Below are positions 9,975-19,232 of a stretch of DNA of 64,000 nt, in pieces (position 1 is the first letter of the stretch; every line of letters begins with the position of its first letter). The stretch comes from Ruegeria halocynthiae. GTDB taxonomy: Bacteria; Pseudomonadota; Alphaproteobacteria; Rhodobacterales; Rhodobacteraceae. Made by a program: the position numbers and the translations under genes. The notes under the pieces are model-generated. The model saw only the letters and a list, made by a program, of their open reading frames with translations. It had not been told where the DNA came from and ran no database searches. The stretch lies in contig NZ_FNNP01000001.1 in the NCBI RefSeq assembly GCF_900106805.1, forward strand, positions 310,001 through 374,000, written 5' to 3'.

Positions 9975-9994
9975 ACTGAACTGAATAGTTCGGT
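9975..9994. promoter_or_regulatory. Candidate TetR-type operator
   Basis: ACTGAACTGAATAGTTCGGT is a 20-bp dyad with 8-base arms (7 of 8 paired) around a 4-base centre. It lies in the 226-bp gap between the divergent efflux operon and the yfgM-like gene. Size and form suit TetR-family repressors of RND pumps. The assignment is inferred; no tetR gene lies nearby. Confidence 0.45.
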
Positions 9995-10118
9995 TTAATT
10001 TTTTTCGCAAGGGCTGGGCGTGTCGATGCAAATGTGTGAATTCGGGCACTTGGCTTGGCCTGAACGCCGGGGTATGACATGGCGCTAGAAAACCGGACAC
10101 ACGAGCCTGGGGGCAGGG

Positions 10119-10790
10119 ATGAGCGACGCCGACAGTTTTATTGATGAGGTCACCGAAGAGGTGCGCCGCGATCGCATGTACCTTCTTTTGCGCCGTTGGG
10201 GCTGGGTTGGTGTGGTCGCTGTCGTCGCCATCGTTGGGGGGGCCGCGTTTAACGAATATCGCAAGGCACGCGATACCAATCAGGCCGAGGCGCTGGGCGA
10301 TGCGATTCTGTCGGCGCTGGCCGAGAATGAATCGACCGGACGTGCCGCCAGCCTTCAGGTGGTTGATGCCGCGTCTGCCGGGGGTGATGCGGTTCTGGGA
10401 ATGTTACTGGCTGCCTCGCAGGCCGGGGCCGGGGCCGAACAGGATGCCGTGAACAGCCTGAACGCCATCGCCACGCAGGGCGATTTGCCCGAGATCTACC
10501 GTGCGATTGCAAGCTTCAAGGCGCTGCTGCTGCAAACCGATACGATGCCGGTGGCGGATCGCCGTCAGCAGTTTGAAGCGCTTGCCATACCCGGCGCGCC
10601 CTTGCGCCTGCTTGCCGAAGAACAACTGGCCCTGATTGATGTGGCCGAAGGAAACACTCAAGCTGCTTTGGACCGGCTGCAGGCCTTGCGTCAGGACGCT
10701 GAGGCCAGCGTCGATCTGCAACAACGAGCAGCTCAGCTTATCATCGCGCTTGGCGGCAACCCCGAGCCCGTCGCGGCCCAGCAGGGTTGA
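10119..10790 (+). CDS. YfgM-like tetratricopeptide membrane protein
   Basis: This 223-residue protein has an N-terminal cytoplasmic acidic stretch (SDADSFIDEVTEEVRRDR), one transmembrane helix (about 29-46, WGWVGVVAVVAIVGGAAF) and an alanine-rich TPR-like domain outside the membrane. This matches the YfgM/TPR_21 family, an ancillary subunit of the SecYEG translocon that hands exported proteins to periplasmic chaperones. The position directly before bamB and der is the same as in many proteobacteria and supports the call. Confidence 0.88.
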   Translation: MSDADSFIDEVTEEVRRDRMYLLLRRWGWVGVVAVVAIVGGAAFNEYRKARDTNQAEALGDAILSALAENESTGRAASLQVVDAASAGGDAVLGMLLAASQAGAGAEQDAVNSLNAIATQGDLPEIYRAIASFKALLLQTDTMPVADRRQQFEALAIPGAPLRLLAEEQLALIDVAEGNTQAALDRLQALRQDAEASVDLQQRAAQLIIALGGNPEPVAAQQG

Positions 10791-10831
10791 GCCCGCAGCG
10801 AAACGGAACATCACAGGCGAGTTTGTAGAAT

Positions 10832-12154
10832 ATGGTAGCACGTTATTTCTCACGCTTTGGATTGCCCGCTGCGGCGATTGCACTGACCGCTCTGGGCGCC
10901 TGTCGGGAGCCCGAAGTCATACTGCCTGGCGAGCGCGAGAACATTCGCGCTGTGATCGACAACGAAACTGTGGAAACACGCAGTGCCAAACCGATCAGCC
11001 TCCCGGCTCAGAGCAGGAATGCAAACTGGTCACAAAGCCCGGGCACGCCAGATTTCCGCACTTCAAACGCCGCGCTGAGCGCCTCACCGCAGCGAATCTG
11101 GTCGACAAATATCGGTGGGGGTGACAGCCGCAAGCAGCGGATCACCGCAGATCCGGTTGTTGCAGGCGGCCTTATCTATACACTCGATTCCGGTGCAAAT
11201 GTTTCTGCAGTGACACCACAGGGTCAAGTCGCCTGGAGCACCAACCTGATTCCGCCGAATGAAAAAGACGAAGATGCCACGGGTGGCGGAATCGCCTATG
11301 CCGACGGCGTGCTTTACGTTTCATCCGGTTTTGGCCGCCTCACGGCGCTGGACGCAAAATCTGGTGCGCAAAAATGGCAAAAACGCCTGAACGCGACCGG
11401 CAGTGGCGCGCCTTTGGTCAGTGGCGGAATTCTCTATTTGGTGGCCGGGGACGAAACCGGTTGGGCCGTGAACACCAAGGATGGGCGTATTATCTGGCAG
11501 ATCGAAGGCACGCCAAGCGTTGGCAACGTGCTGGGTGCGCCTGCACCCGTTATCGCCTCTGACCTGTCCGTCTTTGCCTTTGGATCGGGTGACATTGCAG
11601 CAACCTTCCGCCGGGGCGGCATCCTGCGCTGGAATGCATCCGTGGCGGGTGGGCGCCGGGGCCGTGCGTCAGCGCAGATTGTCGACGTGACTGCTGGCCC
11701 CATGGTGTCCGGCAATTCGATCCTGATCGGCAACCATTCGGGTCGCACGGTTTCGTTCGATACCGGTACGGGTGAGCGTAACTGGACTGCACTGGAAGGT
11801 GCCGTTGATACGGTGTGGCCTGCGGGGAACAGCGTCTTTCTGATCAGTGACCGCAGTCAACTGGTACGATTGGATGCGGCGGATGGAACGATTGTCTGGG
11901 CAATCGATCTGCCTGGCTTCGTTAAAAACAAGCCGGGTCGCCGGGGCCCGATCTTTGCCCATTACGGACCAATCATGGCCGGTTCACGCCTTGTCGTCGC
12001 CTCGAACGACGGATATCTGCGCTTCTTTAACCCTGTTGACGGCGCGCTGGTGCATCAGGCCGAAGTCCCGGGTGGCGCGACCACCGCACCGGTGGTGGCA
12101 GGGCAGACGCTGTATGTCGTGTCGACCAAAGGTGAACTGCACGCTTTCCGTTGA
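10832..12154 (+). CDS. bamB: Outer-membrane assembly lipoprotein BamB
   Basis: This 440-residue PQQ-type beta-propeller lipoprotein has a signal peptide with lipobox LGAC around residue 24. Repeated propeller blades follow, recognisable by GxxYxxxxxGxxxALDAxTGxxxW-like segments (VLYVSSGFGRLTALDAKSGAQKW, IIWQIEGTP, TLYVVSTKGELHAF). BamB is a scaffold of the BAM complex that folds outer-membrane beta barrels. It sits between the YfgM-like gene and der, the classical arrangement. Confidence 0.92.
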   Translation: MVARYFSRFGLPAAAIALTALGACREPEVILPGERENIRAVIDNETVETRSAKPISLPAQSRNANWSQSPGTPDFRTSNAALSASPQRIWSTNIGGGDSRKQRITADPVVAGGLIYTLDSGANVSAVTPQGQVAWSTNLIPPNEKDEDATGGGIAYADGVLYVSSGFGRLTALDAKSGAQKWQKRLNATGSGAPLVSGGILYLVAGDETGWAVNTKDGRIIWQIEGTPSVGNVLGAPAPVIASDLSVFAFGSGDIAATFRRGGILRWNASVAGGRRGRASAQIVDVTAGPMVSGNSILIGNHSGRTVSFDTGTGERNWTALEGAVDTVWPAGNSVFLISDRSQLVRLDAADGTIVWAIDLPGFVKNKPGRRGPIFAHYGPIMAGSRLVVASNDGYLRFFNPVDGALVHQAEVPGGATTAPVVAGQTLYVVSTKGELHAFR

Positions 12155-12158
12155 CGAC

Positions 12159-12182
12159 AAGATGCGCTAAAGGGCGCATCTT
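12159..12182 (+). repeat. Hairpin between bamB and der
   Basis: AAGATGCGC and GCGCATCTT form a perfect 9-bp stem with a 6-base loop, starting four bases after the bamB stop. No strong T tract follows. It may be a weak intra-operon terminator or an mRNA-stabilising hairpin that sets the bamB:der ratio. Confidence 0.5.
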
Positions 12183-12203
12183 GAGTCTTGAAAGTTGAAT
12201 ATC

Positions 12204-13667
12204 ATGTCGCTGACCCTCGCCATCGTGGGGCGCCCGAATGTGGGCAAATCCACCCTGTTCAATCGCCTTGTGGGCAAACGTCTGGCTTTGGTCGACGACC
12301 AGCCTGGCGTGACGCGCGACCTGCGCGAAGGCGAAGCACGATTGGGCGATCTTCGTTTTACCGTGATTGATACCGCAGGTCTTGAGGATGCGACAGATGA
12401 CAGCCTTGAAGGTCGCATGCGTCGCTTGACCGAGCGTGCCGTGGATATGGCCGATGTCTGCTTGTTCATGATCGATGCACGTGCAGGGCTGACGCCTACG
12501 GATGAGATGTTCGCTGAGATTCTGCGCAAGCGATCGAAGCACGTGATCCTTGCGGCAAACAAGGCCGAAGGCAACGCGGCGGATGCGGGTGTACTTGAGG
12601 CTTATAATCTAGGGCTTGGTGAACCGGTTCGTCTGTCGGGAGAGCATGGCGAGGGGATGACCGATCTTTACGCCCACCTGATGCCGTTGGCCGACGCAGC
12701 CGAGGAAGCGCAGGTTGATGAAGCGCCGGTCACCGATATCGAGCTGGATGAGGACGGTGAGGGCGAAGCGCCTTTGATCACTGATGCAAAGCCTTTGCAA
12801 GTTGCCGTTGTCGGACGTCCGAACGCAGGTAAATCCACCTTAATCAACAAGATCATGGGCGAAGATCGCCTGCTGACCGGCCCCGAGGCTGGAATAACGC
12901 GCGATGCTATCAGCCTTCGGATCGACTGGGCCGACCCGGATGGTGACAGCACACCCATGCGGATTTTCGATACCGCAGGGATGCGGAAGAAGGCCAAGGT
13001 GCAGGAGAAGCTGGAAAAGCTCTCGGTCTCGGATGGCCTGCGCGCGGTGAAATTCGCTGAAGTTGTCGTGGTGCTGCTTGATGCGGCTATCCCATTTGAA
13101 CAACAAGACCTGCGTATTGCTGATCTGGCTGAACGCGAAGGTCGCGCTGTAGTCGTGGCAGTCAACAAATGGGACATCGAAGAGGACAAACAGGATAAGC
13201 TGCGCGATCTGAAAGAATCGTTCGAGCGTTTGTTGCCTCAGCTTCGTGGCGCGCCGCTGATTACAGTGTCCGCCAAGACCGGACGGGGGTTGGAACGGTT
13301 GCGCGCAGCGATCCTGCGCGCCCACGATGTCTGGAACCGTCGTGTCCCGACGGCTGCACTGAACCGCTGGTTGACTGCGATGCTGGAACAGCATCCACCG
13401 CCAGCACCACAGGGGCGCCGGATCAAGCTGCGTTACATGACACAAGTCAAAACGCGCCCGCCGGGCTTTGTGGTCATGTGCTCGCACCCTGACAAGATGC
13501 CCGCAAGCTATTCACGCTATCTGGTCAATGGTCTGCGCGAAGATTTTGATATGCCCGGCACACCGATCCGCCTGACTTTGCGCGGACAGGGGGACAAGAA
13601 CCCCTATAAAGGTCGGCGCAAGAAAAACGCGGGTGCTCTGGCCAAGCATCTCAAGGGACGCGCGTAA
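12204..13667 (+). CDS. der: Ribosome-associated GTPase Der (EngA)
   Basis: This 487-residue protein has two tandem GTPase domains. The first P-loop is GRPNVGKST (about residue 8) and the second GRPNAGKST (about 201), each followed by DTAGLED or DTAGMRKK switch II motifs and NKAE or NKWD specificity motifs. A KH-like C-terminal domain ends in a basic tail ([17 protein letters not shown]). Der is essential for 50S subunit maturation. The ATG at 12204 is chosen over an upstream TTG because [12 protein letters not shown] is the canonical opening. Confidence 0.97.
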   Translation: MSLTLAIVGRPNVGKSTLFNRLVGKRLALVDDQPGVTRDLREGEARLGDLRFTVIDTAGLEDATDDSLEGRMRRLTERAVDMADVCLFMIDARAGLTPTDEMFAEILRKRSKHVILAANKAEGNAADAGVLEAYNLGLGEPVRLSGEHGEGMTDLYAHLMPLADAAEEAQVDEAPVTDIELDEDGEGEAPLITDAKPLQVAVVGRPNAGKSTLINKIMGEDRLLTGPEAGITRDAISLRIDWADPDGDSTPMRIFDTAGMRKKAKVQEKLEKLSVSDGLRAVKFAEVVVVLLDAAIPFEQQDLRIADLAEREGRAVVVAVNKWDIEEDKQDKLRDLKESFERLLPQLRGAPLITVSAKTGRGLERLRAAILRAHDVWNRRVPTAALNRWLTAMLEQHPPPAPQGRRIKLRYMTQVKTRPPGFVVMCSHPDKMPASYSRYLVNGLREDFDMPGTPIRLTLRGQGDKNPYKGRRKKNAGALAKHLKGRA

Positions 13668-13831
13668 CTGCGCTAATTTCCAGCATTTTCGGACAGGGGG
13701 CGTGACAGTCCCTTTTCCGCGCGTTAGCATTCAAACGCGTGCATTTGTTTTGCACGTACTGCTTGTTTGCGGGTTCTCCGCACCTAATTTTGGAATTGCT
13801 GTTAACCGGACCACCCTGGGGAGCGGGCGTG

Positions 13832-14818
13832 ATGGATTTGAGAGAATATACAAGACAATACGCGGTGCAGGACAACAAACTTGCCGCGCTGAGTTACTTC
13901 GGAACATTTGCGGTGTATTTTGCGTCGCTGGCACTGGCGGTCACTTATGTAGATCGCTGGTATGTCATGATTCCGGCGGGGGTAGTTTTTGCCTTTTCCG
14001 CTGTGCGGCTTTATGTGCTGCAGCATGATTGTGGGCACCATTCGCTGTTTGAGACCCGCCAACAGAACGAATGGGCTGGCCACGGACTGTCACCGTTTAC
14101 CTTCGCCCCTTTCGAGGTGATGAAACAGAACCACAATTTGCATCATGCCGGGATCGGCAACCTCGAGCATCGCGAGACCGGGGAAATACACACCATGACG
14201 GTACGCGAATGGAATGAGGCCGACTGGACAACGCGCTTGTTCTACCGGCTTTACCGGAATCCCTTCATTCTGGTGCCAGTCGGGGCGCTGTTTACGTATT
14301 TCATCCGCTATCGCTGGCCCAAGAACACCGTTCGGTTCGGCGTGAGGGGCGTGGTGTTACACAATCTCTCAATTGTTGTGTTTTTGGGTCTGCTTTATCT
14401 GATCGCGGGCTCAACGGGCATTCTGGTCTGGCTGGTGTTCTCGCTGTTGGGCGGGATGTTGGGGGTGTTTCTGGTATATCTGCAGCACAATTTCGAAGAC
14501 ACCTACTGGGATCGTCGCCCTGATTTGGACCCTAAGCTGGCGGCGTTGGAGGGGTCTTCGGCGCTGGATTTCGGCTGGTGGTTTGACAATGCGGTGGCGT
14601 GCATCACCTTGCATGACATTCACCACTTCAATGCGCGCATTCCGTCCTATCGGTTGCGTGCGTGTCACTATAACCTGCCGCCGGAATACACACCGCGCCG
14701 GATCAAGTTCCCCGAGGCGGTGGCGGCACTGAATCTCAAACTATGGGATGAGGACAACAAGCGCCTCGTGCCGTTCCCCCGAAAGGCTTCAGGCCAGCAG
14801 CTTGCGCATGGTGGCTGA
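13832..14818 (+). CDS. Membrane fatty acid desaturase
   Basis: This 328-residue integral membrane di-iron desaturase has three histidine boxes: HDCGHH, HNLHH and HDIHHFN. They are spaced between hydrophobic helix pairs in the DesA/omega-6 pattern. It probably introduces a double bond into membrane acyl chains; position and substrate cannot be read from sequence. The start at 13832 (MDLREYTRQYAV) follows GGGGAGCGGGCG; the longer upstream frame lacks family character. The gene stands alone between der and the HhH protein. Confidence 0.9.
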   Translation: MDLREYTRQYAVQDNKLAALSYFGTFAVYFASLALAVTYVDRWYVMIPAGVVFAFSAVRLYVLQHDCGHHSLFETRQQNEWAGHGLSPFTFAPFEVMKQNHNLHHAGIGNLEHRETGEIHTMTVREWNEADWTTRLFYRLYRNPFILVPVGALFTYFIRYRWPKNTVRFGVRGVVLHNLSIVVFLGLLYLIAGSTGILVWLVFSLLGGMLGVFLVYLQHNFEDTYWDRRPDLDPKLAALEGSSALDFGWWFDNAVACITLHDIHHFNARIPSYRLRACHYNLPPEYTPRRIKFPEAVAALNLKLWDEDNKRLVPFPRKASGQQLAHGG

Positions 14819-14908
14819 CGCAAGGGTGAGCCTCGCGGCTCGATGCGCCCGTCCGACGTATGTGCCGGACGCGTGTGCAATAATGAGAAGATAATGAAAG
14901 GATCCGTG

Positions 14909-15637
14909 ATGACCGCAGTTAAAGATGTGCGCGGCGTAGGAAAAGCGCTGGCACAGGCGCTGAGTGCGAAGGGCTATAAAACGGCCGAGGCACTGGCCAA
15001 GACCGAGCCGGACGATCTGATTGATATTCCGCGCATCAGTACCGCCAGCGCTGCAAAGCTGATCGCGGCGGCGAAAGATGCTGTCGGCGCCAAGTCAAAA
15101 CCTGCGGCCCGAGCGCCCGCACGTCGCACCGCGACCCGTAAACCGGCAGCGCGGCAATCGGCTGTCCGTCGGGCGACGGCGAAGAGCAATTCGGCTGCTA
15201 AAAAGGCCGATTCCGAACGCAAGGCGGCAGCAGAGCGCGCAGCTGCAGAGAAGGCCGCCGCTGAACGCAAGGCCGCAAAAGAACGTGTAGCTGCAGAGAA
15301 GGCCGCCGCTGAACGCAAGGCCGCAAAAGAACGTGTAGCCGCAGAGAAGGCCGCCGCTGAACGCAAGGCCGCAAAAGAACGTGCAGCCGCAGAGAAGGCC
15401 GCCGCTGAGGCGAAGGCAAAGAAAAAGGCGAAGGCGAAGGCCAAGGCCGAGAAGGCTGCCAAGAAGAAATCTGAAATTGAGGCGGCATTTTCCAAAGCCA
15501 AGGAAAAGATCAAGGAAAAGTCCAAGAAGGGTAAGAAAGACAAGAAATCCAAAAAGGACACCAAAAAGAAAGACACAAAGAATAAGTCCGACAAGAAGTC
15601 CGGAAAGAAGAAAGATAAGAAAAAGGCGAAGAAGTAA
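14909..15637 (+). CDS. Helix-hairpin-helix protein with Lys/Ala-rich repeat tail
   Basis: This 242-residue protein has an N-terminal helix-hairpin-helix segment (VRGVGKALAQALSAKGYKTAEAL, then DIPRISTASAAKLIAAA). A very basic tail follows. The tail contains AKPAARR-type motifs, three identical-length 16-residue units (AAEKAAAERKAAKERV) and a lysine/aspartate/serine-rich end (KSKKDTKKKDTKNK). This resembles histone H1-like or topoisomerase-tail nucleic-acid-binding proteins, so DNA or RNA binding is inferred. GAAAGGA six bases before 14909 fixes the start. Strand antisense frames here are low-complexity shadows. Confidence 0.8.
   Translation: MTAVKDVRGVGKALAQALSAKGYKTAEALAKTEPDDLIDIPRISTASAAKLIAAAKDAVGAKSKPAARAPARRTATRKPAARQSAVRRATAKSNSAAKKADSERKAAAERAAAEKAAAERKAAKERVAAEKAAAERKAAKERVAAEKAAAERKAAKERAAAEKAAAEAKAKKKAKAKAKAEKAAKKKSEIEAAFSKAKEKIKEKSKKGKKDKKSKKDTKKKDTKNKSDKKSGKKKDKKKAKK
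15242..15410 (+). repeat. 48-bp tandem repeats inside the HhH gene
   Basis: Three 48-bp units start at 15242, 15290 and 15338, with a partial fourth from 15386. They encode a 16-residue charged helical heptad-like unit. The copies are almost identical in DNA, so the repeat is recent and copy number could vary by slippage. Confidence 0.95.
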
Positions 15638-15661
15638 GCCCTCTCCGCCCTATCCGATCAA

Positions 15662-15690
15662 GAACCGGCGCCTTCATGCGCCGGTTTTCT
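15662..15690. terminator. Intrinsic terminator between HhH gene and serS
   Basis: GAACCGGCGC and GCGCCGGTTTTC form a strong GC stem with a TTTTCTT tail on the plus strand, between convergent genes. Confidence 0.85.
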
Positions 15691-16982
15691 TATGCCAATG
15701 TGCCGTCGGCCTTCAGTGTCAGCTTACCGCCCAGATAGGGGGCCAGCACCTCGGGCAGGGTGACCGTTCCATCCGCATTCTGACCGTTCTCAAGTACGGC
15801 GATCAGGCAGCGCCCGACAGCCAGCCCCGAGCCATTCAGCGTGTGGACGTGTTCTGGCTTGCCGCCGGCCTCAGGCCGGAAACGGGCGTTCATGCGTCGG
15901 GCTTGAAAATCTCCGCAGGTCGAGACTGAACTGATCTCGCGATAGGTGTCCTGACCGGGCAGCCACGCTTCGATGTCATAGGTGCGGCGTGCGCTAAAGC
16001 CCATGTCGCCAGTGCACAGGATTAACGTGCGATAGGGGATGCCCAACTTTTCCAGGATACCTTCGGCGCAGCGCAGCATACGCTTTTGTTCGTCGTCAGA
16101 TTTGTCCGGATGGGTAACCGAAACCATTTCGACTTTTTCGAACTGGTGCTGACGCAGCATTCCGCGTGTGTCCTTGCCCGCGCTGCCCGCCTCGGACCGG
16201 AAACATAGCGAATGTGCGGTATATCGGCTGGGCAGGTAGCTTTCCTCGATCATCGTGTCGTTGACGATATTGGTCAGCGATACCTCAGAAGTCGGAATCA
16301 GCCACCAGCCTTCGCGGGTCTGATAGCTGTCTTCGCCAAATTTTGGTAGTTGCCCGGTGCCCTGCATCATCTCGGACAGAACCAAAACCGGGCCGTTGAC
16401 CTCGGTCAGTTCATTTTCGTTGATGTGCGTGTCCAGCATGAATTGTGCCAACGCGCGGTGGATGCGGGCAACACCACCGGACAGCAGCACAAAACGCGAG
16501 CCAGAGAGCTTGGCCGCTGTTTCAAAATCCATGCCGTTCTGGACGGCTTCGATCTCGAAATGCTCTTTCGGCGCAAAATCCAACGCACGTGGAGTGCCCC
16601 AGCGGCCGATCTCGACATTATCGTCCTCATCCGCGCCTTCGGGCACATCCTCGGCGGGCAGGTTGGCGATGCGGATCAATTGGTCGGTCAGCAGCGCGTC
16701 CAGATCCTTGGCCTCGGTTTGCATCCGGGCCACTTCGGCCTTTTTGTCGGCAACCAGCGCGCGAAGGCGTTCGAATTCGGCCTCATCACCGCGCCCTTTT
16801 GCGGCGCCGACTTCTTTGGAAGCCTTGTTTTGTTCAGCCTGAGCGGTCTCGGCGGCCAGAATCTTGGCCCGGCGGCTTTCATCCAGCCTCAGCAGATCTG
16901 ACGACACCGGCGCGTCCCCACGGCGCGCAAGGGCGGCGTCGAAGGCGGCTGGGTTTTCGCGAATGGCGCGGATGTCGTGCAT
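15690..16982 (-). CDS. serS: Seryl-tRNA synthetase
   Basis: This 430-residue class II synthetase charges tRNA-Ser. The N-terminal coiled-coil arm (about 25-100, Ala/Glu/Lys-rich) binds the tRNA long arm. Class II motif 2 is visible as [26 protein letters not shown] and motif 3 as [17 protein letters not shown]. Length and the [22 protein letters not shown] opening match the family exactly. Confidence 0.98.
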   Translation of the reverse strand: MHDIRAIRENPAAFDAALARRGDAPVSSDLLRLDESRRAKILAAETAQAEQNKASKEVGAAKGRGDEAEFERLRALVADKKAEVARMQTEAKDLDALLTDQLIRIANLPAEDVPEGADEDDNVEIGRWGTPRALDFAPKEHFEIEAVQNGMDFETAAKLSGSRFVLLSGGVARIHRALAQFMLDTHINENELTEVNGPVLVLSEMMQGTGQLPKFGEDSYQTREGWWLIPTSEVSLTNIVNDTMIEESYLPSRYTAHSLCFRSEAGSAGKDTRGMLRQHQFEKVEMVSVTHPDKSDDEQKRMLRCAEGILEKLGIPYRTLILCTGDMGFSARRTYDIEAWLPGQDTYREISSVSTCGDFQARRMNARFRPEAGGKPEHVHTLNGSGLAVGRCLIAVLENGQNADGTVTLPEVLAPYLGGKLTLKADGTLA

Positions 16983-17054
16983 GGTTCAGATCCTTAAATG
17001 CGTGAATCACTGAACCCGCTTATGCACCATCTGAAAGGCAGGGTGTAGCGCCGG

Positions 17055-18719
17055 TTACGACTTATCCGCGTCTTCGTGGGTTTCGTGTGCCAGATGGCCA
17101 TCCCAACCCTCGGCGGGGATCTTCGGCTCGGGTGGATCAGCCATGTACGAAGGCGTCATGATCTGCACAGCGTTCTCGTTGAACACCGCGACGATATTGC
17201 GATGCAAGTCCGAACGGATCTTGGGAATGCTACTGCCCCGCGTGGTGAAGCCGTTGATCTGGTAGTTGATCGCATAATCCGCCAGCGCGGTCCAAAGTAC
17301 GAAAGGTTCCGGTTTGGCCTTGATGCCCTTGGTGCGGTGCGCGGCCTCGATCAACATCGCCTCAATCTTTTCCGGAGGCTCCTCGTATCCGATGCCGACG
17401 GTTGTGTGCAGAAGCAGCCCGTTGCCATCGGTCTTTTTCGAGAAATTCACCACATCCGAGTTCATCAGCTGCGCATTGGGGATCGAGATGAGCTCGTTCT
17501 TGATGGATTTCAGGTGCGTCTCCATCAGCTTAATCCGTACCACGTCGCCGATATGCTCTCCGATCTGGATGCGATCCCCGATTGATGTTGATCGGCGATA
17601 GATAACGAACAGCCCGGCCAACATGTTTGATACGACCGAGTTTGCCCCAAGTGAAAGCATCGCGCCCATCAATATGGTCAGACCTTGAAACGCAGCTGAA
17701 TCCGATCCTGGAATATAGGGGACTGCAAAGACCAATGCGATCAGGATGACCACCACACGCGCAATGTTGAAGGTTGGGTTGACCCAGTGTTTCTCAAAAT
17801 CGCCCAGATCGAATGTGCCCGCTTCGACCGCATCAAAGAACACGCGCATTCCCTTGATGACATACAGTGTGATCCATGAAATCAGGGCCAGCATGATCAG
17901 GTTCGGGATATAGCTGATGATCCCTTTCGCGATCTGCAACACCGGTTGCGTCAGATAGGTCAACAACAACTGTGCGAAGTACCGGGTTTCGGCAAAGGCC
18001 AGAAGCACAAAGGACAGATAGTAATAAAAGCCCAGGAAAAACACGATCAGCAGGATGAAATTCAATCCATACCGGATCAGGGCGGCGATGGCTTCGGCCT
18101 GAACGCTTTTGGCTGTGGCGGTCTCGACGTCTTTCAAATATCGCTGGACGAACATCAGCGTGCGCCGTCTGATCCGTCGATGCATCCACAGGATAACCAC
18201 GATAAACACTGCGAATCCGATGGTCCATCCTGCCGCCTCGATCGCGCCCGAGACGCGGGCCTGCTCGGTTCGGTTCGCGCGATAGCTTTCGATGGACTGC
18301 TCGATTGCATCGCCGTGCAACACGCTGAGTACATTCAGTTCCATCTGATCCAGCACGGAATCAGCATCGGTTACGATGGATATCTGGACGCCGTCTGCAA
18401 AAATCCGAATGCCGAATTCTGTTTCTTCAAAGGTTATCGTGACCTCGTTTGCATTCGAAGCTTCGGCCACTTCGATAATCTTTTGCTGTACCCGTTCAGC
18501 ACGCTCTGGCGCGGGCAGGGCGCTTGAGCCGCGCAGGTAAAACAAGGTGTCGCCATCGACGATAACGGGGGCTTTGTAGCTTTCTGATTGAACTTCCTCT
18601 GCAGTGGGTTCTTCGTCGGTGGCATTCTGGGCCCAGAGCGGGAGGGTCAGAAGGCATAACCAGACCATTGCGAGGATCAGGCGAATAAACACGCCAAGCG
18701 TCTGGATTGATTGAATCAT
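17055..18719 (-). CDS. MscS-family mechanosensitive channel
   Basis: This 554-residue protein has a signal peptide (MIQSIQTLGVFIRLILAMVWLCLLTLPLWAQ) and a periplasmic domain of about 150 residues. Several transmembrane helices follow, then the MscS pore and beta domain (SLGANSVVSNMLAGLFVIYRRSTSIGDRIQIGEHIGDVV). It likely opens under membrane tension to release solutes in hypo-osmotic shock. The AGGAGG ribosome site immediately before 18719 sets the start; the same frame stays open for 900 bases further upstream, but that part is antisense to yajC and secD and is not coding. Confidence 0.92.
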   Translation of the reverse strand: MIQSIQTLGVFIRLILAMVWLCLLTLPLWAQNATDEEPTAEEVQSESYKAPVIVDGDTLFYLRGSSALPAPERAERVQQKIIEVAEASNANEVTITFEETEFGIRIFADGVQISIVTDADSVLDQMELNVLSVLHGDAIEQSIESYRANRTEQARVSGAIEAAGWTIGFAVFIVVILWMHRRIRRRTLMFVQRYLKDVETATAKSVQAEAIAALIRYGLNFILLIVFFLGFYYYLSFVLLAFAETRYFAQLLLTYLTQPVLQIAKGIISYIPNLIMLALISWITLYVIKGMRVFFDAVEAGTFDLGDFEKHWVNPTFNIARVVVILIALVFAVPYIPGSDSAAFQGLTILMGAMLSLGANSVVSNMLAGLFVIYRRSTSIGDRIQIGEHIGDVVRIKLMETHLKSIKNELISIPNAQLMNSDVVNFSKKTDGNGLLLHTTVGIGYEEPPEKIEAMLIEAAHRTKGIKAKPEPFVLWTALADYAINYQINGFTTRGSSIPKIRSDLHRNIVAVFNENAVQIMTPSYMADPPEPKIPAEGWDGHLAHETHEDADKS

Positions 18720-18822
18720 TGGGCCTCCTACTGCACGACTATATCCGACTGAACGAGACTGCCTAGAACATATCTGCAACGTCCTGCAGTAAACCTTTGG
18801 GCCTGGGGGGCGAATTGGGGAT

Positions 18823-18840
18823 GCGTTTGCTTGCAAACGC
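18823..18840. promoter_or_regulatory. Dyad GCGTTTGC-TT-GCAAACGC upstream of yajC
   Basis: Perfect 8-base arms around TT lie in the divergent region between the MscS gene and yajC. It could be an operator or a hairpin; the regulator is unknown. Confidence 0.4.
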
Positions 18841-18870
18841 CTGATCCAAAGCATAGGTTCCCGCAAACTT

Positions 18871-18888
18871 TGCAGAGCGCGCTCTGCA
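18871..18888. promoter_or_regulatory. Perfect 18-bp palindrome before yajC
   Basis: TGCAGAGCGCGCTCTGCA is a perfect palindrome ending 23 bases before the yajC ATG, centred 48 bp from the previous dyad. It may be a protein site or a leader hairpin that affects yajC translation. Confidence 0.45.
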
Positions 18889-18911
18889 TCATCAGAACAA
18901 AGGAATATCCC

Positions 18912-19199
18912 ATGGATGGTGGCGCAATTGCCCAGTTTCTCCCGCTGATCCTGATTTTCGGTATCATGTATTTTCTGCTGATCCGCCCGCAGCAGAAAAA
19001 GGTAAAAGAACATCAGGCCATGGTCGAGGCCGTGCGTCGGGGTGATCAGGTTGTCACCCAGGGCGGGCTGATTGGCAAAATATCCAAAGTCAAGGAAGGC
19101 GATAACGAGATCGAGGTCGAGATTGCTGACGGCGTTAAGGTTCGCGTGGTCAAGTCGACCATCGCTCAGGTCCTGAACAAGACCGAACCAGCGAAGTAA
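18912..19199 (+). CDS. yajC: Preprotein translocase subunit YajC
   Basis: This 95-residue protein has one N-terminal transmembrane helix (FLPLILIFGIMYFLLIRPQQKK) and a small basic/beta cytoplasmic domain (GDQVVTQGGLIGKISKV). It is the accessory subunit of the SecDF-YajC complex. The start at 18912 (MDGGAIAQF) follows AAAGGAATATCCC. It is followed at 33 bases by secD, as in most bacteria. Confidence 0.97.
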   Translation: MDGGAIAQFLPLILIFGIMYFLLIRPQQKKVKEHQAMVEAVRRGDQVVTQGGLIGKISKVKEGDNEIEVEIADGVKVRVVKSTIAQVLNKTEPAK

Positions 19200-19232
19200 C
19201 TTCGCACGACAATTCCTTGAAAAGGCAGGGTA

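Noticed and set aside
14974..15594. 206-codon frame on the minus strand, Phe/Ala/Ser-rich
   Set aside because: It is the complement of the lysine/alanine repeats of the helix-hairpin-helix gene; its composition is a mirror of that repeat.
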